From Emiliania huxleyi CCMP1516 (taxonomy: Eukaryota; Haptophyta; Isochrysidales; Noelaerhabdaceae): DNA of 64,000 nt. The DNA lies in assembly GCF_000372725.1 (NCBI RefSeq), contig NW_005200861.1, positions 62,084 through 126,083 of the forward strand. The letters are read 5' to 3'. The notes below the pieces were generated by a model. It searched no databases, had not been told where the DNA came from, and saw nothing but the letters and a program-made list of their open reading frames with translations. Both the position numbers and the translations under genes were made by a program. Shown here piece by piece: positions 31,162 through 42,652 of this stretch (position 1 is its first letter; every line of letters begins with the position of its first letter).

Positions 31162-31991
31162 CTGGTGGAAGTCCGGCGGCGTCAGGGGCTCCTTGGCTTG
31201 AGCTGCTGTCAAAAAATATCAAGACCTTCCTTCGCTGCGTTTCAGCAGGATTTTTTCTTTCTTTCTTTTTACAAGTGGATATCCCTTGGCCGCGCTGGGT
31301 AGCGAGGAATGGTGTGACGCGATCCACGCAGGCGTGTTTTCTGACGGCCGACCGTCAGTGCACGGAGTTGCTCCTTCTCCGACTGCCCTGCTACTCGAGT
31401 AGTTCCCGCTTCCCGGGTTCGTCGCCCGAGACCTAGCGCGGGTGGCTTGGAGGAGGGCTCGCTGCAAGGAAGGGCGGTGTAAGAAGCCGATCCCCGTAGT
31501 CCGCCCCACACTCCTCCCCATCGGGCCGCACAGGGCGGCCGCGCCTGGGCGGCGCTTCGTGGTCCTGGGCGAGCAGGGGCAGTGGTTAGGAGTCTTGGGC
31601 CTGGAGATATGAGGGTTGTCGAGATGTCATGCGAGAGCGGTAGGTGGGCGAAGGTAGCGCGGCTGGAGAGTGGTGTCCGAGGGACAATGATGAGGTGTCA
31701 GTTGGGGCGCGAGACGCGCGGGACAGTGTTGGAGGCGGCCAGTGAGGTAGGGTTGGCTTTGAGCAGTGCAGCGAGTGTGTGGTCAAGCGTGGGAGCAGCG
31801 CGCGAGCACCGGATTTTTTTGCTGTGCGAGTCGAGTTCGTGGCCGGTGCGCGGGAACACCTGGCTGAAAACCCGCGCATCCGGCCGGTTGTGCGACCGAG
31901 GTCGCCGATTGTACGACCGAGGTCGCAGAGCCTTGGCGACGCGACGCGCACGTCGCCAAGGAGTTCGTAAAATGTCCGAGGTTTTTTTACC
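31162..31991. other. Intergenic; poly-pyrimidine tract and no gene
   Basis: TTTTTTCTTTCTTTCTTTTT at 31250-31270 resembles the tracts at 9285, 29060 and 58105. CCGAGGTCGC...TACGACCGAGGTCGCAG at about 31893-31928 is a short tandem repeat. No convincing coding sequence. Confidence 0.5.
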
Positions 31992-32869
31992 TCACTTATC
32001 TACAGTGGCCTTCACGACGGCAAGGTATGCGATGTTTTGCGAGGTGCCACCTTGCCAGGGCGTGGAGTCCTGGTTCGGCGAGACCTCCACTGCCGAGGGA
32101 GGCTTGAAGCCGCCCGCGTAGTGAAAGTAGGAGCCGACGATGTGCACGTGCTCCAGGTCGTTTGTGCGCAGCCAGATGTTGACCGCCTTGGTGGGGAAGC
32201 AGCGGTTCGAGAGGGCAAACATCGCTGCGCCGCCCGGCCTGAGCACGCGCCCGACCTCCTTGCAGATCTCGAGCGGCTGAGTGAGGTAGTCGATGCTCAC
32301 GACGTTGGTCACCACGTCGAAGGAGTTGTCCTCGAACGGAAGCCGCGGGTCAACGTTGAGGTCCTTGACGACGTACTCCGTGACCTGGCCGTTCCTCGCG
32401 AGCTCCTCCTCGTTCATGCCCAGCGCGACGCGGCGGCCGGAGGACTCCGCCACGTCGGCCGGGAAGTGGGAGACGTGCGACGCGCAGATGTCGAGGATAT
32501 CTGGCGCCTCCCACTCGCGAAAGGCGGTCGAGTAGTGCTCGGTCAGGGCCGCCACCGCAGCCTCGTCGACGTGGAAGCAGAAGCGAGGCAGGTCGTAGAA
32601 GCGCGTGTCGGTGCTCTCGTCCTGCCGCGCAAAGTCCGCAGCCTCGAACGGAAATTCTGCCGTCCAGTCCGGCCGGGCGAGCACCTCGGCGACGCTCTGC
32701 GGCGCGACACAGAGCGAGGTGAGGCGGCGGCAGCGAGGGCGCGGGGCTGCTTGGAAGAGGATACCTTTGCCGAGGCTGGAAAGCCGGGCAGGGTGGGCTT
32801 CATGAACTGCGAGAAGAGGTTGAGGCCAGACGCGCACGCGACCAGGGCTGAGAGGCAGAGCGAGCGCAT
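31992..32869 (-). CDS. SAM-dependent methyltransferase (Methyltransf_11-like, plastid or secretory presequence)
   Basis: Exons 32869-32765 and 32696-31992 give 269 residues; an earlier in-frame Met at 32905 adds 12. The N-terminus (MRSLCLSALVACASGL) looks like a targeting peptide. The body has FEAADFARQDESTDTRFYDLPRF, a variant motif I ILDICASHVSHFP, VKDLNVDPRLPFEDNSFDVV, and YLTQPLEICKEVGRVLRPGG. This set matches a plant/algal family whose motif I reads DxCSSxxSHxP rather than GxGxG. Substrate unknown. Confidence 0.75.
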
Positions 32870-34334
32870 ATACACACGGATGTGCTGCACCGCACCGAAG
32901 CCCAAGCGTGCAGTGTCGGGCAGTGTCGTCCAACGGTGCCAGGGTTCCGGCTCCTACCCATCGATACCCAGAGAGGGGGTCTGCGTCGCCCTTTCCCTGC
33001 GAACGCGCACCCCCGGGGGCTAGGGCTCTCTCTCTAGCCCGTAACCCGATACCGATCATCCGGCCCGCTGGGTGCGCTTCTCAGCTCCCCGGCCCTGGAT
33101 GTGAGGTTAATGACTGCACTCCAAGCAAGTGCTCCAAGTGCTGGCCCCTATGCAATAGGTAGGTAGGTCCGGTTTTGACCGCCCCAGAGGGCCCCGCAAT
33201 AGGTAGGTAGGTGGTGGTGGTGGGGTGGGGGTGGGGGGGGTGGATTAGCCTAAGCACGTTTTTCTCGCCAAGTACTATCTATATTCTTTTGCTTATATTC
33301 TCGCCAGACCATCTATATTCTCGAGAATATTCTCGAATATTGAGAATATTTTCACCACGCGAGAGGTCAGCGGACGCCAAAAATCGCTCTAAAGTAGAGG
33401 TTTGTGCTCCCAAACCGCTCAGGAACGTCCAAAACTTAAAGATTTCCGTCTGCATCGACCCAAAACCTACTTTTGAGGGGGCAAAAGAGCTGTTTCGAGA
33501 AGCTCTAGTCAAGACCGTTCTAGACGCCGCGATGTAACGGCGAGAATATTCAAGAATATCTTGAGACTCGAGGTCAACCAAGGTCAAGGGCTGAAGAAAA
33601 CTCATAGATTCTTGAGAAAAAGCCGCGCCGGGGCATCTATATTCTCGAGAATATTCTCGAATATGCCGGAACGATCTCCCATCGGTTATAATAACCGGCG
33701 GCAATCGATAGTCAAAGTTGGGCTCCGGAAAGCGATAGAGCGCCCGCCCATGCCCTCCGCTTGTTGTGCAGCACCCGCGGCGCGCGCGCGCCGCGGTGTT
33801 GACCAACGACCGTGCCACTGGAGGCTCCCACGCCACTCGCGGCGATCCGCATCGAGGCCGCCCGTCGGCGCAGCAAAGGCACTGCGCACTTCTGGGCAGC
33901 GCCCAGAATGCAGGGAAGGCCTTGGCGCTTCTCGCCAGCCAGGCTGACTCGGCAACCGGCACGCGAGCCGACTGCGCGTCCCGAGCCCACGGATCGGCGC
34001 CGTCGCACAGGCCCGCCAGCCGCCGCACAGCTCCAGAGAGGCCACTGGCGTTGCGCTGCACTGCTTGAAGCTGATGTTGAGGCGCTGCACTGCTCAAAGC
34101 TGCCCCGTGCGCCGCCGCGAGCGCCGCGCCGTGGCCTCGTTCTCTGGCGAGCCCCAGCACGACCCCTCGCGGCCACTCGCGCCGTTGCAGCGGCTCCGAC
34201 CCCGCCACTCCGGCTCCCGAGCGCGCGACGAGCACGAGGAAGAGCATGCGCATGGGCCAAAATCAGTTACTGCGGATGTGTCTCCGCGAAGAAAGAATTC
34301 TTTTCGCTGAGTGAGCGAGTGCCTGAGAGCACAA
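32870..34334. other. Intergenic with AT-rich palindromic island; weak minus frame
   Basis: 33200-33245 is a G/T-rich run. 33290-33670 is AT-rich and full of TATTCTCGAGAATA-type palindromes, unlike the GC-rich surroundings. A minus frame from 34253 starts like a signal peptide (MRMLFLVLVARSGAG) and stays open for 324 residues across the AT-rich island, ending with two IREYSREYR copies that simply translate the palindromes. I cannot call it a gene with confidence. Confidence 0.5.
33310..33664. repeat. 31-base AT-rich palindromic direct repeat
   Basis: 33310-33340 and 33634-33664 are identical, each with CTCGAGAATATTCTCGAATA. Related inverted words occur at 33341-33353 and 33540-33562. The repeats bracket about 290 bases that keep an open minus frame, so they may be ends of a small element. 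Confidence 0.85.
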
Positions 34335-36224
34335 ATGGCCGCAGACGACGGCCTGAGTGCCGTGCTCGCCGAGGAGGAGCCCGCGTCAGACTTGTTCGAG
34401 GAGGAGTTCGAGGAGGACGACGACGAGGAGGACGAGAATTCGCGCCACCGCCGCCACAGGGATCGCGAAGCGGTCGCCTCGGAGAACGGAGGCACCCCGG
34501 CGCAATCTCCGGCCACCCCGGCTGCCGCGCCGACCGCCGCGCCGGTCGAGGGCAGCGGCTCCGGCGCCACCAGCACCAGTGCCGCCGGCGTCGGCGCCGC
34601 CAGCGCCGCCGGCGCGGCGGGTAAGACGCTGTGCTTGCGCTCGCTCCCTCCCGACTTTTCGCCGCGGGAGCTGCGCTGCCTCGTCGGGCTGCTTCCCGGC
34701 TTCGAGGACTGTCACCTGGTCGGCCGCGACGGGATCGGCTTCGTGCGCTTCGCCAGCGCCGACGAGGCGAAGGCCGCCTGCTCACTGCTCTCTGCCTTTG
34801 TTGTCGATCCGGCAGCAGAGCCGCCCCGGCCGCTGATGGCGGAGGTGGCGAGGCGGGAGCTGGAGAGCCGCGTGCCTCGGCCGCGTCAGCCGCGGAACGG
34901 CAGGCCGCCCGTGCCTGCGGCTCCTCTCCTTCCTCACGCGGGCCTCGCGGGTGTGTGAGCTCACCCGCACTGCGCCTCGCACTCCCATCCCCCAGTGCGT
35001 CCGAGGGGGAGACGCGAGGGGCCGCCTGTCCCTCGCCCTACCAGCGCGTGTGAGGAGACGCTCACCCTGCCCTTGCCTAGTGCCTCGCAGGCAGACCAAC
35101 CCCCCTCGACCGCCCGCTCTACTACGGCCGGCCGGGCCCAGGGCAAGGGCAAGACTACCAGCGAGCCCGCTTCGCCCCGCCGCCGCCCTACCCGCACCAC
35201 CACCCGGCCGGCCTGCACGCGCCGCTCCACGCCTCCGCCCCAAACGGCGCCTTGCCCTCGCGCAGAGGGGAGCCGTCGGCGAGCCCTCCCACGACCCTTC
35301 TCGCCCCCTTCCGCAGGCTTCCCGCCCCCCGACCGAAAGAGACCGCGGCATGACGAGCCGCTCCCGGACGGGAACAGAGGCGGCCTCTCCCCAAGCCAAC
35401 CCCCCCCCACCCAACCACACACGCACTCACCACACACTCACCCCTCTCACCAAGCCCAACCCCCCAACCCCCCCAACCCAACCACACACTCACCACGGCC
35501 CCCAGCGCCCGCCCGCCTCCCGCAGGCTCGCGAGACACGCTCTGCATCCGCGGCTTCGACCCGGCCGCAGGCGGCGGCTGGGTGAGGGAGCTGCTTCAGC
35601 GGAGCTGCGTCGGCGCCGCCACCCTCAGTCGACCCTCTCTTTCCCCCGCAAGGACACGCCGGTGACGTGTCCGCGCCACCCCCGGCAGGCCTCGGCTCGG
35701 TCAACTTTGTCTCTGCGGGGGGCGGGCACGCGAGGGCAGGCGTCGCCTTCGCTCTCTTCCGCTCGCCGGCCGACGCCGCGCGCGCCATCCCCTTCCTCCG
35801 CTCCCAGGCGACAAGACACTTCCCAGACACTTCCCAGACACTTCTCAGACACAGCCCAGGCGACAAGAGACTTCCCAGACACGGACTGGACACTTCCTCC
35901 CCCTCCTACGCCCACCCGAGCCGAGTCCTCTCGGTAGCGTGCCGCCGATCCCGCCGCATCTGCCCCCGCCGCGCAGGCTGCGCCCGGCGGCCTCGGCCCT
36001 CTGCAGGTCCAGCTCTCCCGCCGCTCGAGTCTGCCCCTTTATCATCAGAAACCCACATCATGCCACTTCAGGTCGAGTTCGCCCGCCGCTCGATGCAGCC
36101 CGGCCCCGGAGGAGGAGGAGGAGGAGGAGGAGGAGGCGCAGGCCCGCCGCCGACCCTCGCCGCGCCGCCTCGCGTCGCGTTCAGCGGCGGGCCGGGGCAC
36201 CGCCGGGCCAGCGGGCCGTACTGA
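34335..36224 (+). CDS. Two-RRM RNA-binding protein
   Basis: Exon 1 (34335-34949) begins with an acidic region, then an Ala/Pro/Ser linker, then RRM1 with RNP2 LCLRSLP and RNP1 GIGFVRFAS. Exon 2 from about 35091 is a PLYYGRPGPGQGQ and P/H-rich linker. Later exons carry RRM2: DTLCIRGFD near 35530, and a GVAFALFRS RNP1 near 35745. The last exon (36072-36224) starts VEFARRSMQPGP, then a poly-Gly run. The last intron starts with a near copy of that exon (36005-36028 versus 36070-36093, 21 of 24 bases). The layout is like Mei2/RBPMS-type proteins, but I cannot name an orthologue. Confidence 0.65.
35396..35900. repeat. C/A-rich and CAGACACTTCC minisatellites in RRM gene introns
   Basis: 35396-35505 is a CCCAACC/CACACTCACC-rich tract. 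35812-35895 repeats CAGACACTTCC with variants. A similar AGACACTTCCGAG array lies in a NAT intron at 14318-14395. Confidence 0.8.
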
Positions 36225-36690
36225 GGACCCCGCCCGGCCCTCTCGGCGTCGGCGGATCGATCCCCTCGACTGCGCGCGAAGAGCCGCGGGCGATGGGCGG
36301 GTAACGCGACCCTTCTCTCTCGTCCCTCCGCGCATGGTATGTACGGGAGAGATCTCACGCTTTCTCACTCTGTCTCCACAGAAGTCAGAGCGACGTCTCA
36401 TGCAGGATCTCACATCAGCTATACCGTAACTATACCGCGCTGACGGGCACCGCGACGGCTTTACCACATCCACAATTTTGACATCCACACACACTCATCA
36501 GATCGGTCATCAGCTCTCTACAGCATCTTACTGGCGTTGGACTCGTGTTCTTACGTCTATAAGAGAGGAACTTATAGCTAAACTCTCTGCGTTGGCGGCT
36601 TGGCGCTGACTTGTGGTGCATGGTAAACAAACTCAAAAAATATGTAGACACTGTACTCTGCCATCCCCGCACGAATGCCACCGCGCCGCG
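36225..36690. other. Intergenic between convergent RNA-binding genes
   Basis: AT-richer than its surroundings, no gene or repeat seen. Confidence 0.5.
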
Positions 36691-37175
36691 TCACGAGCCG
36701 CCTGCATCGTCGCCCCCCTCGCCGTCGGCCTTGTTGAAGAAGTCGTCAGCACGCGTCTCCCACACAGGCCGGTGCGAGCCCCGCCCTGTCGCGTCGGGCT
36801 TTGCGACGTTGACCTTCAGGACGCGCCCAAACAGCTCCGCGCCGTCCATGTTGTCCATCGCGTCCGCCGCGTCTGTTCGCTCATCAAACTGCACAAAGGC
36901 GAAGCCGCGGTGCTTCTGTGTGCTCGAGTCCACGGGAAGGTTGACATCCAGCAGCTCGCCAAAGGGCACGAACGCGGCGCGGATGATGTCCGACGTCACG
37001 CTCTCCTCGAGGCCACCTGCGCGGCAGGGCGGGCGAGGGAGGGTGGCCGGTGGCGACGGAGACAGCTGCGCCGCGCGCGTGCTGTGTGTTGGGTCGCCGG
37101 CGGCTGCGGCGCGCGAGTGAGCCGCGGCGGCGCACCGACGTACAGCGTGCGCTTATCGTTGACTTTGCCCTCCAT
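36691..37175 (-). CDS. RRM protein similar to the RRM of cyclophilin E (PPIE)
   Basis: Exons 37175-37136 and 37016-36691 give 121 residues. The RRM is complete: RNP2 RTLYVGGL (rebuilt across the splice), AAFVPFGELLDVNLPVD, then RNP1 KHRGFAFVQF, DNMDGAELFGRVLKVNVAKP. The ending WETRADDFFNKADGE matches the segment after the RRM in PPIE-like proteins. There is no cyclophilin domain before the stop, so this is either an RRM-only homologue or an isoform. Role in spliceosomal or nuclear RNA binding is inferred. Confidence 0.8.
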
Positions 37176-37695
37176 GCCCGGCCAGCAGAAGTAGCCAGGC
37201 CGGCGGCAGCGTCAGGACCAGCGTCGAGGCAGCGTACACACCCACCGCTACGAAGAGAAAAAGAATTTACCGGCGGACGGGACTGGCGCGCACTGGCACT
37301 AACACAGGTACACCAGAGAAAAAGAATTTTATCATCGCTCTTGCTGCGTGCTGCCGGACTTGCTGCCTGCGAGCGGGGCGGGGTCCGCGCTCTGGGGGAG
37401 GCGGGGCCCCTAGGGGGTACCCATGCGGAGAGGAGATGGGGTCCGACGGCCCGCCGCAGGCGCCGATTTTTCGCGATTTTTTCCGCGATGTTGCACTTGT
37501 GTTTCTTTCATGAGAATTCGCGTATTGCGACCATGCTATCACGCCTTGCGACAGCCTGTCGGCGCTGCTGACCGTGCCATGATGCACAATTGATCACCTG
37601 CATAGCTCGCGGCCTTAGTACCCAGCATTCAGTGACGACCTGATCGTACGGCCAGTAGGAAGGTGTCCTTCCAGCGCGTGCACGCTTCTGACGCA
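37176..37695. promoter_or_regulatory. Divergent promoter region
   Basis: About 520 bases between the head-to-head RRM (-) and FG-GAP (+) genes. AGAGAAAAAGAATTT occurs twice (37252-37267 and 37314-37330). No TATA box was identified with confidence. Confidence 0.4.
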
Positions 37696-40544
37696 ATGCG
37701 CGTCACAAACTGCCTCGGATTGGCTGCTGGCACTCTCGAGGCTATGCCTACACAGCCTCGCGCGCATGGGCAGTCAAGAGGGACCATGCACCTTCTCACG
37801 ACAGCGCCGGTAACTCTCTCTGGGATGACGCAGGAGGATTACTGCGCCCGCCACCCAACGACTGTCGGATGCGACAGATGCGTGCCACTGTGGGGAAAGT
37901 GCGGCGGCGGCTCGAGCTGGGACGGCAGGCCATCAGCTTGCTGCGATAGCGCCAGCTCCCAAGAGTCTCCGCGAAGTGGTGCGGCCTGCTACCGCAGGGA
38001 CGAGCGCTTTGCTCAGTGTCGCCCACATTGCCCAGCGCCGAAGGACGCCGCGGCGGAGCCATGGTTGTGTTATGCAGATCCGCCTGCGCCTCCACCTAGC
38101 TCGCCGCCGCCGCCGCTCCCCCCCCCTCCTTCCCCGATGCCGCCCGGCGTTCGCAAATTTGGGCCGAGATCCTTGGAGTTTGAAGAGGAGTCATACCGCG
38201 TGCTGGGCGACGCGCCGCTCAAGGCGAAGGGACACATCGGTGCACACTACCACAAATGGGGCAGCCCGTACGTTGTCGACTGGGACGGCGACGGCTGGAT
38301 GGACCTCTTTGAGACGAACCACGTCAAGTACGAGTCGTGTGAGACGCACTGGTGCGCTCGTACCGCTCGAGATCGCTCACACCAACCCCTCATACACAGC
38401 ACCGCACAGGCTCTTGCTCAGCCGCGCCTCATTGCCAGGGACCTTGCCCTGAATCACGGCGGCGGTTGGCTCGAGGCTGAAACGGGAGTCGTCAAATATG
38501 TGGCAGGGTTGCGCGAGGATGGAGGGAAGCTGCCATCACGCTTCGATGCGCATGGCGGGGCGGTCCTCGATATTGATCGCGACGGCCTGTTGGACTTGTA
38601 CGTCGCGCAGGGTGCTGTGAGAGGCACAGACATGACAGACCAGTCGGAGAACGGCCTCTTCTGGGGCACGCCCGACGGCCGGCTCATCGGCGGACGCGGC
38701 GCGTCCAAGGAGGCGGGGCTCGCCTGCCAGGGCTGCCGCGCGTACAACGTGGGCCTACTCGACATCAACCACGATGGCCTCCTTGACGTCCTGTCGCTAA
38801 ACAGGGAGCGTAATGACGACAACAAGATTCCTTCGCGGCTGTGGCTCAACCTGCCGCCGTCGCAGAGGAAGTTTGAACTCGTGCCCGAGATGTCGGTCTA
38901 CGCGGTCGGCGCCATCATGACAGACTTCGACCAGGTGGCCGCTGCCCAGTCCGTCCAGGATGCCTTGCTCGCGCACCTCCCTCCTTGGGCACTGTAGGAC
39001 GGCTTTGCCCAGGAGCTGCTCGTCCTCATCTACATCCCGCAGACCACCTCCGGTCAGGACATCCTCGCTGCGTACAAGTGGGACTCGGCGGCAGAACGGC
39101 TGACGGACATCACGCCGGGCTGGCAGATCTTTGGAAGCAAATGGTCTCGGCGTCATGCATGGCAGCGCCAACTCCGATCGGTCAAGACAGGTGACTTCAA
39201 CGGTGACGGCCGTGTTGATTATGCGCTGCTCACGGCAGCCGAGACTCACAGCCCGCCAAGCTAGTTGCGCACCCACGCAAACACACCATTGTTGCCGGCC
39301 TAGGCGACGGGTGTCGACTTCCTGTACTCCTCATCCATCGGGCTTCGGGCGATGGAAGCGACAAGGGGCACAGTCCACCCCTTTATCAACACCGGAATGG
39401 AGCTGCTGTCTGGTACCGGTTGTAGTGAGCTGATGGATTTGAAGGCGCCACGCGTTCGCCCCCGTCGCCATCCACACCTATTTTGACCGTTCACAACCTG
39501 GCCCAGGCGGCCGATTTTGACCTTGACGGCACGCTCGACCTCTTCATCCTCTGCCGGTATACGGGCGTCTTTCTGACGCAGGAGGAGGATGGCAGCTGGG
39601 TCCGGATGCCGGGCGACTATGGGGAGCTCAACGACCCGGCGCGGAAGGAGGAGGATGACGGCTGGCTCGAGACGTGCTGCGCCGACTACGAGAATTGCTA
39701 TGCCACGAACGAGATTGCAGCCTACCACCTCGTTGACTTGTGCCTCGCATTGAACGGGCGAAATGCGGGAAACAGGTGGTATGGCGTGACGGCAGTCGAC
39801 CTCAACAACGACGGCTTCGTCGACCTCATGCCATGCAACACGATCTGCCGGGCCTTTCTCAACGCAGGACATACTCGCAACTCGTACATCGCCTTCAGGC
39901 TCGCCGGCACTGCGAGCAACGAGTACGGCATCGGCGCGACGGTGCTCCTGAGCTGGCGCCCCCAGCCCGGCGCCGCCGCGCAGCTGCAGCTGCGCGAGCT
40001 TAACTCGGCATCGAGCGGGAGCAACTTGTTCAGCAGCGAAGATCACCGGCTCGTGTTTGGACTCGGCCCCTCGGGCGTGCCGCTGCGCGTAGAGGTCCAC
40101 CGGCTCGCGTCTACTGGTCGTGTGGGCGCGAGTGGTGACCAGTTGGCCTGCCCTCAGGTCCGCTGGCCCTCGGGCAGAGTTGACATCCTCGACGACGAAG
40201 CAGAGCTGCTCGCGCGTGCAAACTCGATGGACGACAGCGTGATCCGGCTCGAGGAGTTGCCACCGTCCCCGCCGCCGCCGCCGCCGCAACTCCCGCCCTC
40301 GCCACCGCCGCCCTCTGGGCTGCCGCCGATGTCGCCCCCGCCTCCAGCCCAGCCGCCACTCAGACCCTCGCTCTTGCCGCCGCCGAGTCCGCCGCTGCCG
40401 CGTCCACAGCCACCATCGCCGGCGCCGCCGCCACCGCCGCCAGCCTCTTGCATGGCGTTCTGCGCCCGCAAGACCCAACCCTGGCCGGATCGGTGCAAGT
40501 GGCCCCGCTGCGCCGGCTGCACGCCGTGCCGCGAGGGCACTTGA
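37696..40544 (+). CDS. Secreted FG-GAP/VCBS repeat protein with CBM1-like and ASPIC-like regions
   Basis: Exons 37696-38934, 38998-39234, 39304-39444 and 39507-40544 give 884 residues in phase. Near the N-terminus WGKCGGGSSWDG and the surrounding Cys resemble a fungal-type cellulose-binding module. A Pro-rich linker follows. Then come seven calcium-type FG-GAP motifs: DWDGDGWMDLF, DIDRDGLLDLY, DINHDGLLDV, DFDQDGFAQ (split by intron 1), DFNGDGRVDY, DFDLDGTLDLF (split by intron 3) and DLNNDGFVDL. An UnbV/ASPIC-like region and a Pro-rich linker precede a Cys-rich end with CMAFCARK and CAGCTPC. The protein probably binds surface carbohydrate outside the cell. Donors: GT, GC, GC. Confidence 0.75.
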
Positions 40545-41268
40545 GCACTTGAGCACCGGAGATAGGGTCGATACCGCATGGTACGGAAGCAGTGTCGCCC
40601 CCCCTCTCCATCGTCTCACTGAGACGTCGGCGGTGATTATTTGTCGGTAATGCAAATGTAGCTCTAGCCGCTTGTGCCCACAAAAAAGAGCACTACCTTC
40701 TACCTACGACCTCGGTCGGGCTCAGACTAGCACCCCGCCTTGCGAGCCGATCTGCTAGCTCAGCTTTTTGCAGCGATGCGTTGTGTAAGAGCCACGTGCT
40801 CGAGTACTCCGAGACCGACAGAGTGCGGGGCACCACCACCAGTGCTGTTCACACAGGTTGAGGGCCCAACTTCAGAATCGTGCTTTTGGGTGAGGTCGAA
40901 GAGGGCGGGGTGTTCTTTTGGGCGGGGTTGGGGGAGCGTGCGCTTGTGTTCTTTGGGTGAGGTTGTCGGGGTGAGGTTAGGTTGTCGGTCCTCACCCGAG
41001 GAAGCTTAGATTATTTATTTATTGGTGACTGACGCTAGCTTGCCTTTCGATTCGTTTGTTCAATGTATGTGAGGGTGTCCCTGGATTTTATTCCTTTTCT
41101 TGGTCGCTGTGACTTCTACCCTTATAAGTCTCTCGTGTCCGCGCCGACGCTCTTTTAACGTAGAACGTAAAAGCTGAACACTCGAGAACACCGCCCGCCG
41201 ACGATCGATCAGTCCACAATCGTCGGCCCGCAGTGACCCGCAGCGATATATAAATATATATTACACAC
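40545..41268 (+). promoter_or_regulatory. Intergenic region ending in a TATA-like box
   Basis: Mostly featureless; a GTTGTCGGGGTGAGGTTAGG-type G/T-rich repeat lies at 40880-41000. CGATATATAAATATATATTA at 41244-41262 lies 7 bases before the ATG at 41269 and is the clearest TATA-like element in the window, though unusually close to the start codon. Confidence 0.5.
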
Positions 41269-41965
41269 ATGGATGCCGCCGCCCCCCCGGCCCCTACGGC
41301 CGACGCGCCGATGCACGACCGGCCTCCGTCGGACGGCTCTCCGGCCTCTCCGGCCGCTGCCGCCCGCGTTGCTGCCGATCCAGTCCCTCTCACGCTCAGC
41401 GATACCCGCACAACCTACGACAACTTTGAGGTCGCCGGCTTTGGCCAGGTGCAGCCACCACCTGCTTGCCTCCATGTTCACGCTTCGCGCCCCTCCCCCC
41501 CCTCTGACGCCGCCGTATGACCTTAGGTGAGGGGCACGACTACCCGCCTGGAAGGCGCTCTCATCAGCAAGTCACCCAGGCACCAACTCCTGGGCGTTTA
41601 CGCTTGACTACGAAACCATGCAGTGGATGCAGCTCGATCAAAACGGCGACGCCAACAGCTGGCCCCTGGGCGAGTTCCTTGCGCTCAGGATGAGGTGCGA
41701 GCCATGATGCTCGACTATCAGCGTGCACCAAGTCGCTCACATTCCGTGAGTTCGTCAACGGGCCGAACTCTCCAAGTCGACGGCGATCTCGAACTCTGAC
41801 AACTGGACCGGTGCACCAGCCGCGGAGGACGATGGCTCCCTCGACGACATCCCTTCATCGACGGACGCCTTCACCGCCGCCGGCCCTGGGCCATCCAGCG
41901 CGGCCTCCGACGGCCTGCACGTGATCGAGGTACAGAAACGGTGGCTGCCGCAGCTCACACCCTAA
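41269..41965 (+). CDS. Small acidic hypothetical protein
   Basis: Probably three exons. Exon 1 from 41269 (Ala/Pro-rich start ending TYDNFEVAGFG). Exon 2 near 41580-41700 (TNSWAFTLDYETMQWMQLDQ, GDANSWPLGEFLALR). Exon 3 from about 41755 (AELSKSTAISNSDNWTG, an acidic stretch, end HVIEVQKRWLPQLTP) with a stop at 41963-41965. Exact junctions are uncertain. No family recognised. Confidence 0.45.
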
Positions 41966-42652
41966 TCTATCTGCCTTAGGCACGGAGCCAACGGAGCCAT
42001 CGCGCATGCCCGCATCGCGTGCGGCTCCGAGGTCTCCCGCCGAGACCGGCTCGGCGCGGCGCGTGGCCGCACGCCGCCGTCGAAAAGGCGATAGGAGAGG
42101 GGAGAGCGCCGGCCACATCGAGCGAGCGCTGACGTGTAAGGTGTCTGCGCTGCTCCGGTGTGTGTGGGATTATGCCTCCCCCCATCTGTGCGGCGAGGTG
42201 TTTGCGGTGGGTGCGATGGCCGATCGTGCGCGATAGCCTCCTATTGTGCGTGGTGTGTCGGTGTGTCGGTCGTCCGGAGCGTGTGGCGGCGCCGTTGCAT
42301 GCAGCGACTCTGCTCACGTGCCACGACTGCTTTGACTGACTTATGAGTGCTGATGGATGATCTCCGACAACCCAAAACCAAAATGAAAATGCGGAGTGGC
42401 CCCACTTTGGCGTGCAGATCCTGCGTCTCTCACTGCCCGAACAACAGAGGCGGGTCCGCCGCAGGTCCCCCACTAGTCCTCAAGTAAGTGGCTGGTTGCT
42501 TGTGTGTGGGGAGGGTGGGGGTGGTGGTGGGGGCTGCGTGATTCCAGTCTCGCCGCGGAGTCGGCTGCAGCTGGTCGGCTGGGCGGCAGTTGTCACTGCC
42601 ACCTGTGGCTCCGCCAGGGACTGCTCGGCCATCTGTTGCTAACACGCGACAA
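41966..42652. other. Intergenic
   Basis: GT-rich stretch at 42490-42535. No gene or clear repeat. Confidence 0.5.

Noticed and set aside
33279..34253. 324-residue minus frame with a possible signal peptide
   Set aside because: It crosses the AT-rich repeat island, its end translates palindromes, and no family motif is visible.
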